DNA of 64,000 bases, from positions 124,001-188,000 of the forward strand of contig NZ_JAGYXY010000003.1 in NCBI RefSeq assembly GCF_018362775.1. The letters run 5' to 3'. The stretch is from Alistipes montrealensis. GTDB lineage: Bacteria; Bacteroidota; Bacteroidia; Bacteroidales; Rikenellaceae. This document shows, one piece after another, positions 7,339 through 15,436 of the stretch; position 1 is the first letter of the stretch; each line of letters opens with the position of its first letter. Made by a program: the position numbers and the translations under genes. Below the pieces are notes generated by a model. The model was not told where the DNA came from. It saw nothing but the letters and a program-made list of their open reading frames with translations, and searched no databases.

Positions 7339-10300
7339 ATGCCCCAGTTCGTACATCTTCACGTACATACCCAATATTCGATTCTGGACGGTCAGGCCAG
7401 CATCCCCCGACTCGTGGACAAAGCCATGGCCGACGGCCAGCCCGGCATCGCCGTGACAGACCACGGCGACATGTTCGGCATCAAGGAGTTTTTCAATTAC
7501 GTCCAGAAGGTCAAAGGCAAGAATAAAGACAAGGCCGCTGAATGCGAAGCCCGCATCGCCGCCCTGCGCGACGGCACGGAGGCCTGTGCCGACCCCGCTG
7601 CGGAGATCGCCAAATGTGAGAAACAGTTGGCGGAGTGCAAGCGCCGGCTGGCCTTCAAACCGATCATCGGCTGCGAGGTCTACGTGGCGCGCCGCCGGCT
7701 GCACGACAAGGAAGGCAAGCCCGACCAGAGCGGCTACCACCTGATCCTGCTGGCCAAGAACCTCAAGGGTTACCACAACCTCATCAAGATCGTTTCGAAA
7801 GCGTGGACCGACGGTTTCTACATGCGTCCGCGAACCGACCGTGCGGAGATCGAGAAATACCACGAGGGACTGATCTGCTGTTCGGCCTGTCTGGCCGGCG
7901 AGGTTCCGCGCGCCATTACGGCGAACGACCTCGAAAAGGCCGACGAGTCGATCCAATGGCACAAGAAGGTCTTCGGCGACGACTATTACCTGGAGTTGCA
8001 GCTCCACAAGGCTACCGTCGAGCGGGCCAACCACGAAGCCTACCCCATGCAGTTGCATGTCAACAAATACCTGCGTGAACTGGCCGCGAAGCACAACGTG
8101 CGGATGGTCTGCACCAACGACGTGCATTTCGTGGACGAGGACAACGCCGAGGCGCACGACCGTCTGATCTGCCTTTCGACGGGCAAGGACCTCGACGACC
8201 CCAAGCGCATGCTCTACTCCAAACAGGAGTGGCTGAAAACCACGGCCGAGATGGCCGCGATCTTCGGCGAGACCGACCCCGAAGCGATGGCCACGACCGT
8301 GGACATCTGCAACCAGGTCGAGTGCTACTCGATCGACCATGCGCCGATCATGCCCGAATTCGAAATTCCCGTCGAGTTCGGAACCGAAGCCGAATACCGC
8401 GCCCGCCTCACGGAGAAAGACCTTTTCGACGAATTCACGCGCGACGAAAACGGCAATGTGGTGATGTCGGAGGAGGACGGGCTCAAGAAAATCCAGAAAC
8501 TGGGCGGATACGACAAACTCTACCGCATCAAGTTCGAAGCCGACTACCTGGCCAAGCTGACGATGGACGGCGCGCATAAGCGCTATGGCGATCAGTTGAC
8601 CGAAGAGCAGGAGGAACGACTGAAATTCGAGCTGCACATCATGAAGACGATGGGTTTCCCGGGCTACTTCCTGATCGTGCAGGACTTCATACGCGCCGCA
8701 CGCGAAGAGTTGGACGTGTCGGTGGGACCGGGCCGCGGTTCGGCCGCAGGTTCGGCTGTGGCCTACTGCCTCGGCATCACGCAGATCGACCCGATCGCCT
8801 ACGACCTGCTGTTCGAGCGTTTTCTGAATCCTGACCGTATCTCGCTCCCCGATATCGACGTTGACTTCGACGACGACGGACGCGGACGCGTCCTGAACTG
8901 GGTGACGCAGAAATACGGCAAGGAAAAGGTCGCGCATATCATCACCTACGGTACGATGGCCACCAAACTGGCCATCAAGGACGTGGCGCGCGTGCAGAAA
9001 CTGATGCTCTCGGAGTCGGACCGCCTCTGCAAACTGGTTCCGGACAAGATTCCGGACAAGAAGCTCAACCTGCAGACCGCCATCGACTACGTTCCCGAGC
9101 TGAAAGCCGCCGAGCAGTCGGACAACCCGATCCTGCGCGACACGATCCGTTATGCCAAGATGTTGGAAGGCAACGTCCGCAATACGGGCGTGCATGCTTG
9201 CGGTACGATCATCTGCCGCGACGACATCACCGACTGGGTCCCCGTCTCGACGGCCGACGACAAGGAGACCGGCGAGAAGATGCTCGTCACGCAGTATGAA
9301 GGTTCGGTAATCGAGGACACGGGCCTTATCAAGATGGACTTCCTGGGTCTGAAGACCCTTTCGATCATCAAGGATGCCGTGGAGAACGTCCGCCAGACCA
9401 AGGGTATTGCGGTCGACATCGACGATTTCACGATCATCAACGACCCTGTGACCTATAAACTCTACGGCGAGGGCCGCACCGTCGGAACGTTCCAGTTCGA
9501 GTCCGCGGGTATGCAGAAATACCTCCGCGAATTACAGCCCTCGACCTTCGAGGACCTGATCGCCATGAATGCCCTCTACCGGCCCGGCCCGATGGACTAT
9601 ATCCCCGACTTCATCGCCCGTAAGCACGGCCGCAGTCCCATCGTGTACGACATCCCCGTCATGGAGAAGTACCTGAAGGACACCTACGGCATCACGGTCT
9701 ACCAGGAGCAGGTCATGCTCTTGTCGCGTCTTTTGGCCAACTTCACCCGCGGCGAGTCGGACACGCTGCGTAAGGCGATGGGTAAGAAACTCAAGGACAA
9801 GTTGGACCACCTGAAGCCCAAGTTCATCGAGGGCGGCAAGAAGAACGGCCACGACGCGAAGGTGCTCGAAAAGATCTGGGGCGACTGGGAGAAATTCGCC
9901 TCCTATGCGTTCAACAAGTCGCACGCCACGTGCTACTCGTGGGTAGCTTACCAGACGGCGTACCTCAAGGCCAACTACCCTTCGGAGTATATGGCCGCCG
10001 TGCTGAGCCGAAACCTCACGAACATCGAGCAGTTGACGCTTTACATGAACGAGTGTAAGCGCATGGGCATCAGTGTTATGGGGCCCGACATCAACGAATC
10101 GATGCGGCAGTTCTCGTCCAACGCAGCCGGTGACGTGCGTTTCGGTCTCGCGGCCGTGAAGGGCGTCGGCGCAGCAGCCGTGGAGAGCATCATCGCCGAA
10201 CGTAAGGCCAACGGTCCGTTCAAGGATATCTACGACTTCATCGAGCGGGTTAACTATTCGCTCGTCAACCGCAAATGCCTCGAAAACCTCGCTTATGCCG

Positions 10301-11151
10301 GGGCGTTCGACTCGATCACGGATTTCGCCCGCTGCAAGTTCTTCGGCATCGACCTGCGCGATTCGAGCGGCATCACCTTTATCGAGCAGTTGATGCGTTA
10401 CGGACAGCGCTTCCAGACCGAGCAGAACAACGCCCAGCAAAGTCTGTTCGGCGGCGGCGAGCACGTCGACATCCAGCGCCCGGTACTTCCGTCCTGTGCC
10501 GACTGGAGCCAGTTGGAGAAACTTACGAAGGAGCGCGAAATGGTGGGACTCTACCTTTCGGCACACCCGCTGGACGACTATAAGGTCATCATCGACCATA
10601 TGTGCAAGACCCAGCTTTCGGAACTGGAGAACCTCGACGCTATCAAAGGGCAGGAGATCGCTGTGGCCGGCATGGTCGTAAGCGTCTCGAACCTGATGAC
10701 TAAAACCGGCAAACCGTGGGGCAAGTTCAAACTCGAAGATTATAACGGCGGCCACGAGTTCGCCCTCTTCGGCAAGGATTACGAGAACTTCCGCAAATAC
10801 CTGTTTCCGGACTATTTTCTCTTTATCCGGGGCCGTGTGCAGCCTAAGCCCTACAACGACCAGGAACTCGAGTTCAAGATCATTTCGATGGTCCAGCTCC
10901 AGGAGATGCGCGACACGATGATCAAGGAGATGTACGTGCACCTGCCGATCGAGGATGTGACCGAAAAGCTGATCCGCGAACTTACGCAGAAGGTCAAGGA
11001 GTCGAAGGGCGACACGCTGCTGCGGCTGAGCGTCTACGACCGCGAAGCGCAGGTCTCGCTGGGCCTCTTTTCGAAGAGTCACAAGGTGAGCCTCTCGCCG
11101 TCTTTGGTCGGATTCCTGGATGACAACCACATTCACTATTCAATCGCATAA
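7339..11151 (+). CDS. dnaE: DNA polymerase III alpha subunit
   Basis: Replicative polymerase catalytic subunit of the DnaE1 type, 1270 aa. Domains in order: N-terminal PHP domain ('FVHLHVHTQYSILDG'); a charged insertion at about residues 55-100; palm/fingers with 'VGPGRGSAAGSAVAYCL' and the catalytic aspartates in 'LPDIDVDFDDDGR' near residues 503-508; the tandem HhH region; and a C-terminal OB fold ('GQEIAVAGMVVSVSNLMTKTGK'). The start is ATG 7339, because an in-frame TTG at 7315 lies inside the -7 promoter box. trxA follows 35 nt downstream and an aldose epimerase 3 nt after that, so the three are probably one operon. Confidence 0.97.
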   Translation: MPQFVHLHVHTQYSILDGQASIPRLVDKAMADGQPGIAVTDHGDMFGIKEFFNYVQKVKGKNKDKAAECEARIAALRDGTEACADPAAEIAKCEKQLAECKRRLAFKPIIGCEVYVARRRLHDKEGKPDQSGYHLILLAKNLKGYHNLIKIVSKAWTDGFYMRPRTDRAEIEKYHEGLICCSACLAGEVPRAITANDLEKADESIQWHKKVFGDDYYLELQLHKATVERANHEAYPMQLHVNKYLRELAAKHNVRMVCTNDVHFVDEDNAEAHDRLICLSTGKDLDDPKRMLYSKQEWLKTTAEMAAIFGETDPEAMATTVDICNQVECYSIDHAPIMPEFEIPVEFGTEAEYRARLTEKDLFDEFTRDENGNVVMSEEDGLKKIQKLGGYDKLYRIKFEADYLAKLTMDGAHKRYGDQLTEEQEERLKFELHIMKTMGFPGYFLIVQDFIRAAREELDVSVGPGRGSAAGSAVAYCLGITQIDPIAYDLLFERFLNPDRISLPDIDVDFDDDGRGRVLNWVTQKYGKEKVAHIITYGTMATKLAIKDVARVQKLMLSESDRLCKLVPDKIPDKKLNLQTAIDYVPELKAAEQSDNPILRDTIRYAKMLEGNVRNTGVHACGTIICRDDITDWVPVSTADDKETGEKMLVTQYEGSVIEDTGLIKMDFLGLKTLSIIKDAVENVRQTKGIAVDIDDFTIINDPVTYKLYGEGRTVGTFQFESAGMQKYLRELQPSTFEDLIAMNALYRPGPMDYIPDFIARKHGRSPIVYDIPVMEKYLKDTYGITVYQEQVMLLSRLLANFTRGESDTLRKAMGKKLKDKLDHLKPKFIEGGKKNGHDAKVLEKIWGDWEKFASYAFNKSHATCYSWVAYQTAYLKANYPSEYMAAVLSRNLTNIEQLTLYMNECKRMGISVMGPDINESMRQFSSNAAGDVRFGLAAVKGVGAAAVESIIAERKANGPFKDIYDFIERVNYSLVNRKCLENLAYAGAFDSITDFARCKFFGIDLRDSSGITFIEQLMRYGQRFQTEQNNAQQSLFGGGEHVDIQRPVLPSCADWSQLEKLTKEREMVGLYLSAHPLDDYKVIIDHMCKTQLSELENLDAIKGQEIAVAGMVVSVSNLMTKTGKPWGKFKLEDYNGGHEFALFGKDYENFRKYLFPDYFLFIRGRVQPKPYNDQELEFKIISMVQLQEMRDTMIKEMYVHLPIEDVTEKLIRELTQKVKESKGDTLLRLSVYDREAQVSLGLFSKSHKVSLSPSLVGFLDDNHIHYSIA

Positions 11152-11186
11152 TCGGACATAAAATCATAATTTAAAACTGTGAAACA

Positions 11187-11501
11187 ATGGCATTAGCAAT
11201 CAACAAAGACAATTTCGAGGCGCTGGTCGCAGGCGATCAGCCGGTAGTTATCGACTTCTGGGCCGAGTGGTGCGGTCCCTGCCGTACGATGTCGCCCATC
11301 GTGGATGAACTGGCTGCGGAGTTCGAAGGCAAAGTCGTCATCGGCAAGTGCGATGTGGAGGAAAACGACGACATCACGATAAAGTACGGCGTGAGGAACA
11401 TCCCGACGATCATCTTCCTCAAGGGCGGCGAACTCGTCGACAAACAGGTCGGCGCCTGCTCGAAGGACGCCCTGAAAGCCAAAATTGAGAAACTGCTCTA
11501 A
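11187..11501 (+). CDS. trxA: Thioredoxin
   Basis: 104-aa cytoplasmic thioredoxin. The redox site W-C-G-P-C is at residues 28-32 ('DFWAEWCGPCRTM'), the buried Asp lies in 'VIDFWA', and the cis-proline loop is 'VRNIPTIIFLKGGE'. It reduces protein disulfides using thioredoxin reductase. It lies between dnaE and the epimerase gene. Confidence 0.96.
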   Translation: MALAINKDNFEALVAGDQPVVIDFWAEWCGPCRTMSPIVDELAAEFEGKVVIGKCDVEENDDITIKYGVRNIPTIIFLKGGELVDKQVGACSKDALKAKIEKLL

Positions 11502-11504
11502 GCG

Positions 11505-12497
11505 ATGCTGCGTACCATCGACTTCCACGGACTGAAAGGCGTGGAGTTTTCCAAGGGCGATTATACGGCGATCCTTATTCCGGAGATGGGGGCCAACCTC
11601 GTGCGGCTGGCCAACACCAGGCTGGGCGCGGAGATTCTGCGTACGCCCGGAGCCGACGAGGTCGAGACTTTCAAGGCCCGTCCCCAGGTCTTCGGACTGC
11701 CCATCCTGTTCCCGCCCAACCGCATCGCCGACGGCCGTTATACGTTCGAAGGTCGCACGTACCAGTACCCGATCACCATCGAGAAGGAACACAACTACCA
11801 CCACGGCGTCCTCAAGAGCGAGGCGTTCATGGTGTCGAAAGCCCGTGAGACGGACGAAGAGGTGATGATCGAGTGCCGTTATTATGCCAATGCAGGCAAC
11901 GATGCGATTTTCCGCGATTTTCCGCACGAGTTCAAGTGCAAAATCACCTATTGGCTCTCGGCCGAAGGGCTGGAGCAGGAGGTGATGTTTTCGAACCGCA
12001 GCAAGATGCGCATGCCCGTGGGCGTAGGCTTCCATACCCCGCTGTCGATTCCGTTTGCAGGAGGCTCGGACGCTGATTACGTGATGCGCGCCGCAGTTGG
12101 AGAACAGGTTGAACTCAGCGAACGTAACCTGCCGACAGGAAGGAAGTTGCCGTTGTCGGAGAAATTTGCCAAACTGCGCAGCGGAGGCCTTCGGGTCACC
12201 GGCTGTGAACCGATCGAAGCCGGGTTTACGCTGAGCGAAATCGACGTGGACGGCAAGCATTTCCGCGGTGCATTGGTCGAGAATATCCGTACGGGTGTGA
12301 GGACCTTTTACGAGGTGGATTCCCAGACGACCTACTGGACGATCTGGAACAACGGCGGGCAGGTCCCCTACTGTTGTCCCGAACCGCAGTCGTGGACTAC
12401 GAACGCCCCCAACCTCGCCGCACCCGCGGCCGAAGGATTCCGGTCCATCGCTCCGGGCGAATCGTGGCGCATGACTTTCCGGCTCTACGCTAAATAA
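11505..12497 (+). CDS. Aldose 1-epimerase family protein (GalM-like)
   Basis: 330-aa mutarotase-fold protein. Recognisable features are 'GANLVRLANTRLGAEILRTP', the 'LPILFPPNRIADGRYTFEGR' segment typical of the GalM/YeaD superfamily, the histidine pair region 'HNYHHGVL', 'GVGFHTPLSIPF' and the acidic 'FTLSEIDVDG'. Such enzymes interconvert alpha and beta sugar anomers; the exact sugar is not evident. It starts 3 nt after trxA and is followed by a strong terminator, so it is the last gene of the dnaE operon. Confidence 0.82.
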   Translation: MLRTIDFHGLKGVEFSKGDYTAILIPEMGANLVRLANTRLGAEILRTPGADEVETFKARPQVFGLPILFPPNRIADGRYTFEGRTYQYPITIEKEHNYHHGVLKSEAFMVSKARETDEEVMIECRYYANAGNDAIFRDFPHEFKCKITYWLSAEGLEQEVMFSNRSKMRMPVGVGFHTPLSIPFAGGSDADYVMRAAVGEQVELSERNLPTGRKLPLSEKFAKLRSGGLRVTGCEPIEAGFTLSEIDVDGKHFRGALVENIRTGVRTFYEVDSQTTYWTIWNNGGQVPYCCPEPQSWTTNAPNLAAPAAEGFRSIAPGESWRMTFRLYAK

Positions 12498-12530
12498 TAA
12501 AAGAGGAGGTCCGAAGACCTCCTCTTTTAT
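12497..12530. terminator. Bidirectional terminator between the epimerase and nitroreductase genes
   Basis: A perfect 15-bp stem, ATAAAAGAGGAGGTC (12497-12511) with GACCTCCTCTTTTAT (12516-12530), and loop CGAA. The U-rich ends on both strands suit convergent genes. Confidence 0.93.
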
Positions 12531-13049
12531 TTAGAACGACTCATTGAACACCGTTTCCGACAGCGGTTTGCGCAGCATGTCGTGACGGTCGGGATCGGAC
12601 GGGATGCCTTCCCCGTAGCCGACGAGCAGGATATTGACGGGTTCCACATGTTCGGGCAGCGAGAACTCCTCGCGCACGGCTTCGGGCTTGAACATACAGA
12701 TCCACAGCGTGTCGAGGTCCAGCGATGCCGCGGCGAGCATCATGTGGTCGGTGACGATCGAAGCGTCGATGTCGCCGATCTTCTTGTCGTCGTACTTGCG
12801 GGTCCACACCTCGTCAGTATCGGCGCAGACGATGATAGCCGTCGGAGCTCCGAAATTACGCGTACAGCGCGCAAGGCGCTCCATCCCTTCTTTCGATTGC
12901 ACGACTACCAGCCGCTGGGGCTGGCGGTTGGCTCCCGTGGGAGCTACACGGCCGGCTTCGAGGATAAGGGCCAGCTTCTCCGGCTCGACCTGTTTGTCGA
13001 GGTATTTGCGGCAGGCGTACCGCTTCTTCGCCAATGCTAGAAAATCCAT
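12531..13049 (-). CDS. Nitroreductase family flavoprotein
   Basis: 172-aa FMN-dependent oxidoreductase of the nitroreductase fold. The N-terminal 'LALAKKRYACRKYLDKQVEPEKLALILEAGRVAPTGANRQPQR' pattern (R-x-S/C-x-R, then APT/S-x-x-N-x-Q-P) gives the FMN-phosphate site. 'DIDASIVTDHMMLAAASLDLDTLWICMF' is the central helix, and 'LLVGYGE' closes the FMN pocket. The length is typical of the short subgroup. The natural electron acceptor is unknown. It is monocistronic, with a TACCTTTG -7 box just upstream. Confidence 0.88.
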   Translation of the reverse strand: MDFLALAKKRYACRKYLDKQVEPEKLALILEAGRVAPTGANRQPQRLVVVQSKEGMERLARCTRNFGAPTAIIVCADTDEVWTRKYDDKKIGDIDASIVTDHMMLAAASLDLDTLWICMFKPEAVREEFSLPEHVEPVNILLVGYGEGIPSDPDRHDMLRKPLSETVFNESF

Positions 13050-13069
13050 GCTTTTTCAGTTTACAAAGG

Positions 13070-13099
13070 CAAAGGTAATAAAAATCGGGCCACGGCAAT
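13070..13099 (-). promoter_or_regulatory. Promoter of the nitroreductase gene
   Basis: On the minus strand, TACCTTTG (complement of 13070-13077) has an ATTG (13096-13099) 18 nt upstream. The ATG is 20 nt downstream. Confidence 0.6.
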
Positions 13100-13118
13100 C
13101 CCTCCCTGCGGCAGAATT

Positions 13119-13145
13119 TGTCAGTCGGCACTGACATTCTGTCAG
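13119..13145. promoter_or_regulatory. Overlapping TGTCAG inverted repeats upstream of htpG
   Basis: Three half-sites in a row: TGTCAGT (13119-13125), ACTGACA (13130-13136) and TGTCAG (13140-13145). The first pair is a 7-bp palindrome with a 4-nt spacer, and the second (CTGACA TTC TGTCAG) is a 6-bp palindrome with a 3-nt spacer. Probably a stress-regulator operator; the binding protein is not known to me. Confidence 0.6.
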
Positions 13146-13156
13146 AAAAAAGGCGC

Positions 13157-13172
13157 TGGCACACCGTTTGTT
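13157..13172 (+). promoter_or_regulatory. Sigma-54-like -24/-12 promoter candidate for htpG
   Basis: TGGCACACCGTTTGTT compares with TGGCACG-N4-TTGC(A/T). All -24 bases match except the final G; at -12, TTG is present but the C is T. The ATG at 13216 is 43 nt downstream. It stands directly after the TGTCAG palindromes. Confidence 0.45.
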
Positions 13173-13215
13173 GAATCAGAAGCAGGAAATCATAAAAACA
13201 ACAACGATAAAAACT

Positions 13216-15276
13216 ATGAAAAACGGAAAAATCGGAGTTACAACGGAGAACATTTTCCCCGTGATCAAAAAATTCCTTTACTCAGACCATGAAATTTTCC
13301 TGCGTGAGTTGATCTCGAATGCCGTGGATGCCACCCAGAAACTGAAGACCCTTTCGTCGATCGGCGAGGCCAAGGGCGAACTGGGCGACCTGACGATCCA
13401 TGTAGCCGCGGACAAGGATAAAAAGACGCTCACGGTGACGGACCGCGGCGTGGGTATGACGGCCGAAGAGGTGGACAAATACATCAACCAGATCGCTTTC
13501 TCGGGAGCCGAGGAGTTTATGGAGAAATATAAGAACCAGGCCATCATCGGGCACTTCGGACTGGGCTTCTACTCTTCGTTCATGGTCGCCGACAAGGTCG
13601 AAATCTTCACGAAATCCTTTAAGGAGGGAGCTAAAACGGTGCATTGGAGCTGCACCGGGTCGCCCGAGTTCGAAATGGAGGAGACCGACGAGGCCCGTGA
13701 CCGCGGTACGACGATCGTCCTGCACCTTGCGGAAGACACGCTGGAGTATGCCGAGGATTCGAAGATCGAAGGCCTGCTGAAGAAATACTGCCGCTTCCTG
13801 CCCGTGCCCATCGCCTTCGGCAAGGTCAAGGAGTGGAAGGACGGTAAATATGTCGATACCGACAAAGACAACATCATCAACAACATCGATCCGCTGTGGA
13901 CCCGCAAGCCCGCGGAGATCACCGAGGAGCAATACAAGGAGTTCTACCACGAACTGTACCCGATGAGCGACGAACCGCTGTTCTCGATCCACCTGAACAT
14001 CGACTATCCGTTCCACCTGACGGGTATCCTCTATTTCCCGAAGATTCACAACAATTTCGAGATTCAGAAGAACAAGATACAGCTCTACTCGAATCAGGTG
14101 TATGTGACCGACCAGGTCGAGGGCATCGTACCGGAGTACCTGACGCTGCTGCACGGCGTGATCGACTCGCCGGACATTCCGCTGAACGTTTCGCGCAGCT
14201 ACCTGCAGAGCGACGCCAATGTGAAGAAGATTTCGAGCTACATCACCCGCAAGGTCGCAGACCGCCTGCAGGAGTTGTTCACGACGATGCGTTCGGACTA
14301 TGAATCGAAGTGGGACGACCTGAAAATCTTCATCCAGTACGGCATCCTCACCGACGAGAAGTTCGCTGAGAAAGCCGCGGAGATCATGCTCTGGAAGAAC
14401 ATCGAAGGCAAGTACTTCACCCCCAAAGAGTATGTCGAGAAGGTCAAGGAGAACCAGACCGACAAGAACAAGACGGTGATTTTCCTTTACGTCGACGACC
14501 CCGTGGAGAAACACACGTTCCTCGAAGCGGCCAAAGGTAAGGGGTACGACGTGCTCGTCATGGACGGACAGTTGGACAACCACTACGTCAACTGGTACGA
14601 GTCGAAGAACAAGGAGAGCCGTTTCGTGCGCGTGGACAGCGACGTGATCGACAAACTGATCCAGAAGGAGGAGAACGTCAAGATGTCGCTCAGCGAAGGT
14701 CAGCAGGAGGTGCTGACGCCCGTGTTTGAGAGCCAGATGCCCAAGGACGAGAAGATTCACTACAACATTTCGTTCGAGGCCATGTCGCCCGACGAGGCGC
14801 CGGTGGTCATCACGCAGAACGAGTTCATGCGCCGCATGAAGGAGATGGCCCAGACGGGCGGCGGCGGTATGAGCCAGTTCTACGGCCAGATGCCCGACAA
14901 CTTCACCATTGCGGTGAACGGCAACCACCCTATCGTCATCGACATCCTGGCCGACGTGGAGAAATCTTACGGCGACAAGCTCAAGACGATCACCAAAAAA
15001 ATCGATGCGGCGGTGGCCGAAGAGAAACGTTTCGACGAGGTCGTGAAGGACAAGAAGGAAGAAGATCTCTCGGCGGAGGAGAAATCGACCCGCGAGGAGT
15101 TGTCGAAGAAGATCGTTTCCCTGCGCGACGAGCGCAACGAACGCCTGCGCGAGATCGGCAGTGAAAACCGCCTTGTCAAGCAGATCATCGACCTGGCGCT
15201 GCTGACCAACGGCATGCTCAAGGGCAAGAACCTGACGGATTTCATTCAGCGTTCGATTTCGCTGATCGAAAAATAG
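13216..15276 (+). CDS. htpG: Molecular chaperone HtpG (Hsp90)
   Basis: 686-aa cytosolic Hsp90 ATPase that remodels client proteins. The N-terminal GHKL ATPase shows 'HEIFLRELISNAVDATQKL' (catalytic Glu/Asn), 'VTDRGVGMTAEEV' and 'GHFGLGFYSSFMVADKV'. The middle domain has 'NNFEIQKNKIQLYSNQVYVTD' and 'PLNVSRSYLQSD', and the C-terminal dimerisation helices end at 'RSISLIEK'. The ATG at 13216 (MKNGKIGVTT) is chosen; an in-frame TTG at 13168 falls in the promoter region. It is monocistronic and ends at a strong terminator. Confidence 0.97.
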   Translation: MKNGKIGVTTENIFPVIKKFLYSDHEIFLRELISNAVDATQKLKTLSSIGEAKGELGDLTIHVAADKDKKTLTVTDRGVGMTAEEVDKYINQIAFSGAEEFMEKYKNQAIIGHFGLGFYSSFMVADKVEIFTKSFKEGAKTVHWSCTGSPEFEMEETDEARDRGTTIVLHLAEDTLEYAEDSKIEGLLKKYCRFLPVPIAFGKVKEWKDGKYVDTDKDNIINNIDPLWTRKPAEITEEQYKEFYHELYPMSDEPLFSIHLNIDYPFHLTGILYFPKIHNNFEIQKNKIQLYSNQVYVTDQVEGIVPEYLTLLHGVIDSPDIPLNVSRSYLQSDANVKKISSYITRKVADRLQELFTTMRSDYESKWDDLKIFIQYGILTDEKFAEKAAEIMLWKNIEGKYFTPKEYVEKVKENQTDKNKTVIFLYVDDPVEKHTFLEAAKGKGYDVLVMDGQLDNHYVNWYESKNKESRFVRVDSDVIDKLIQKEENVKMSLSEGQQEVLTPVFESQMPKDEKIHYNISFEAMSPDEAPVVITQNEFMRRMKEMAQTGGGGMSQFYGQMPDNFTIAVNGNHPIVIDILADVEKSYGDKLKTITKKIDAAVAEEKRFDEVVKDKKEEDLSAEEKSTREELSKKIVSLRDERNERLREIGSENRLVKQIIDLALLTNGMLKGKNLTDFIQRSISLIEK

Positions 15277-15300
15277 GTTCCGAAAAACTTTTGTGGGAGA

Positions 15301-15328
15301 GGCTGCACTTTCGGGTGCGGCCTTTTTT
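15301..15328 (+). terminator. htpG terminator
   Basis: GGCTGCAC (15301-15308), loop TTTCGG, GTGCGGCC (15315-15322; one G-U pair), then six T. Confidence 0.92.
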
Positions 15329-15436
15329 GTTTTCGCCGTACTTATTCCGTAACTTTTTCCGCGATTATTGCGTCCAAACGGTATAATCTGAGAAACAAAT
15401 CGTTATATTTGTTTTATCACTACAAATCCAACCCTT

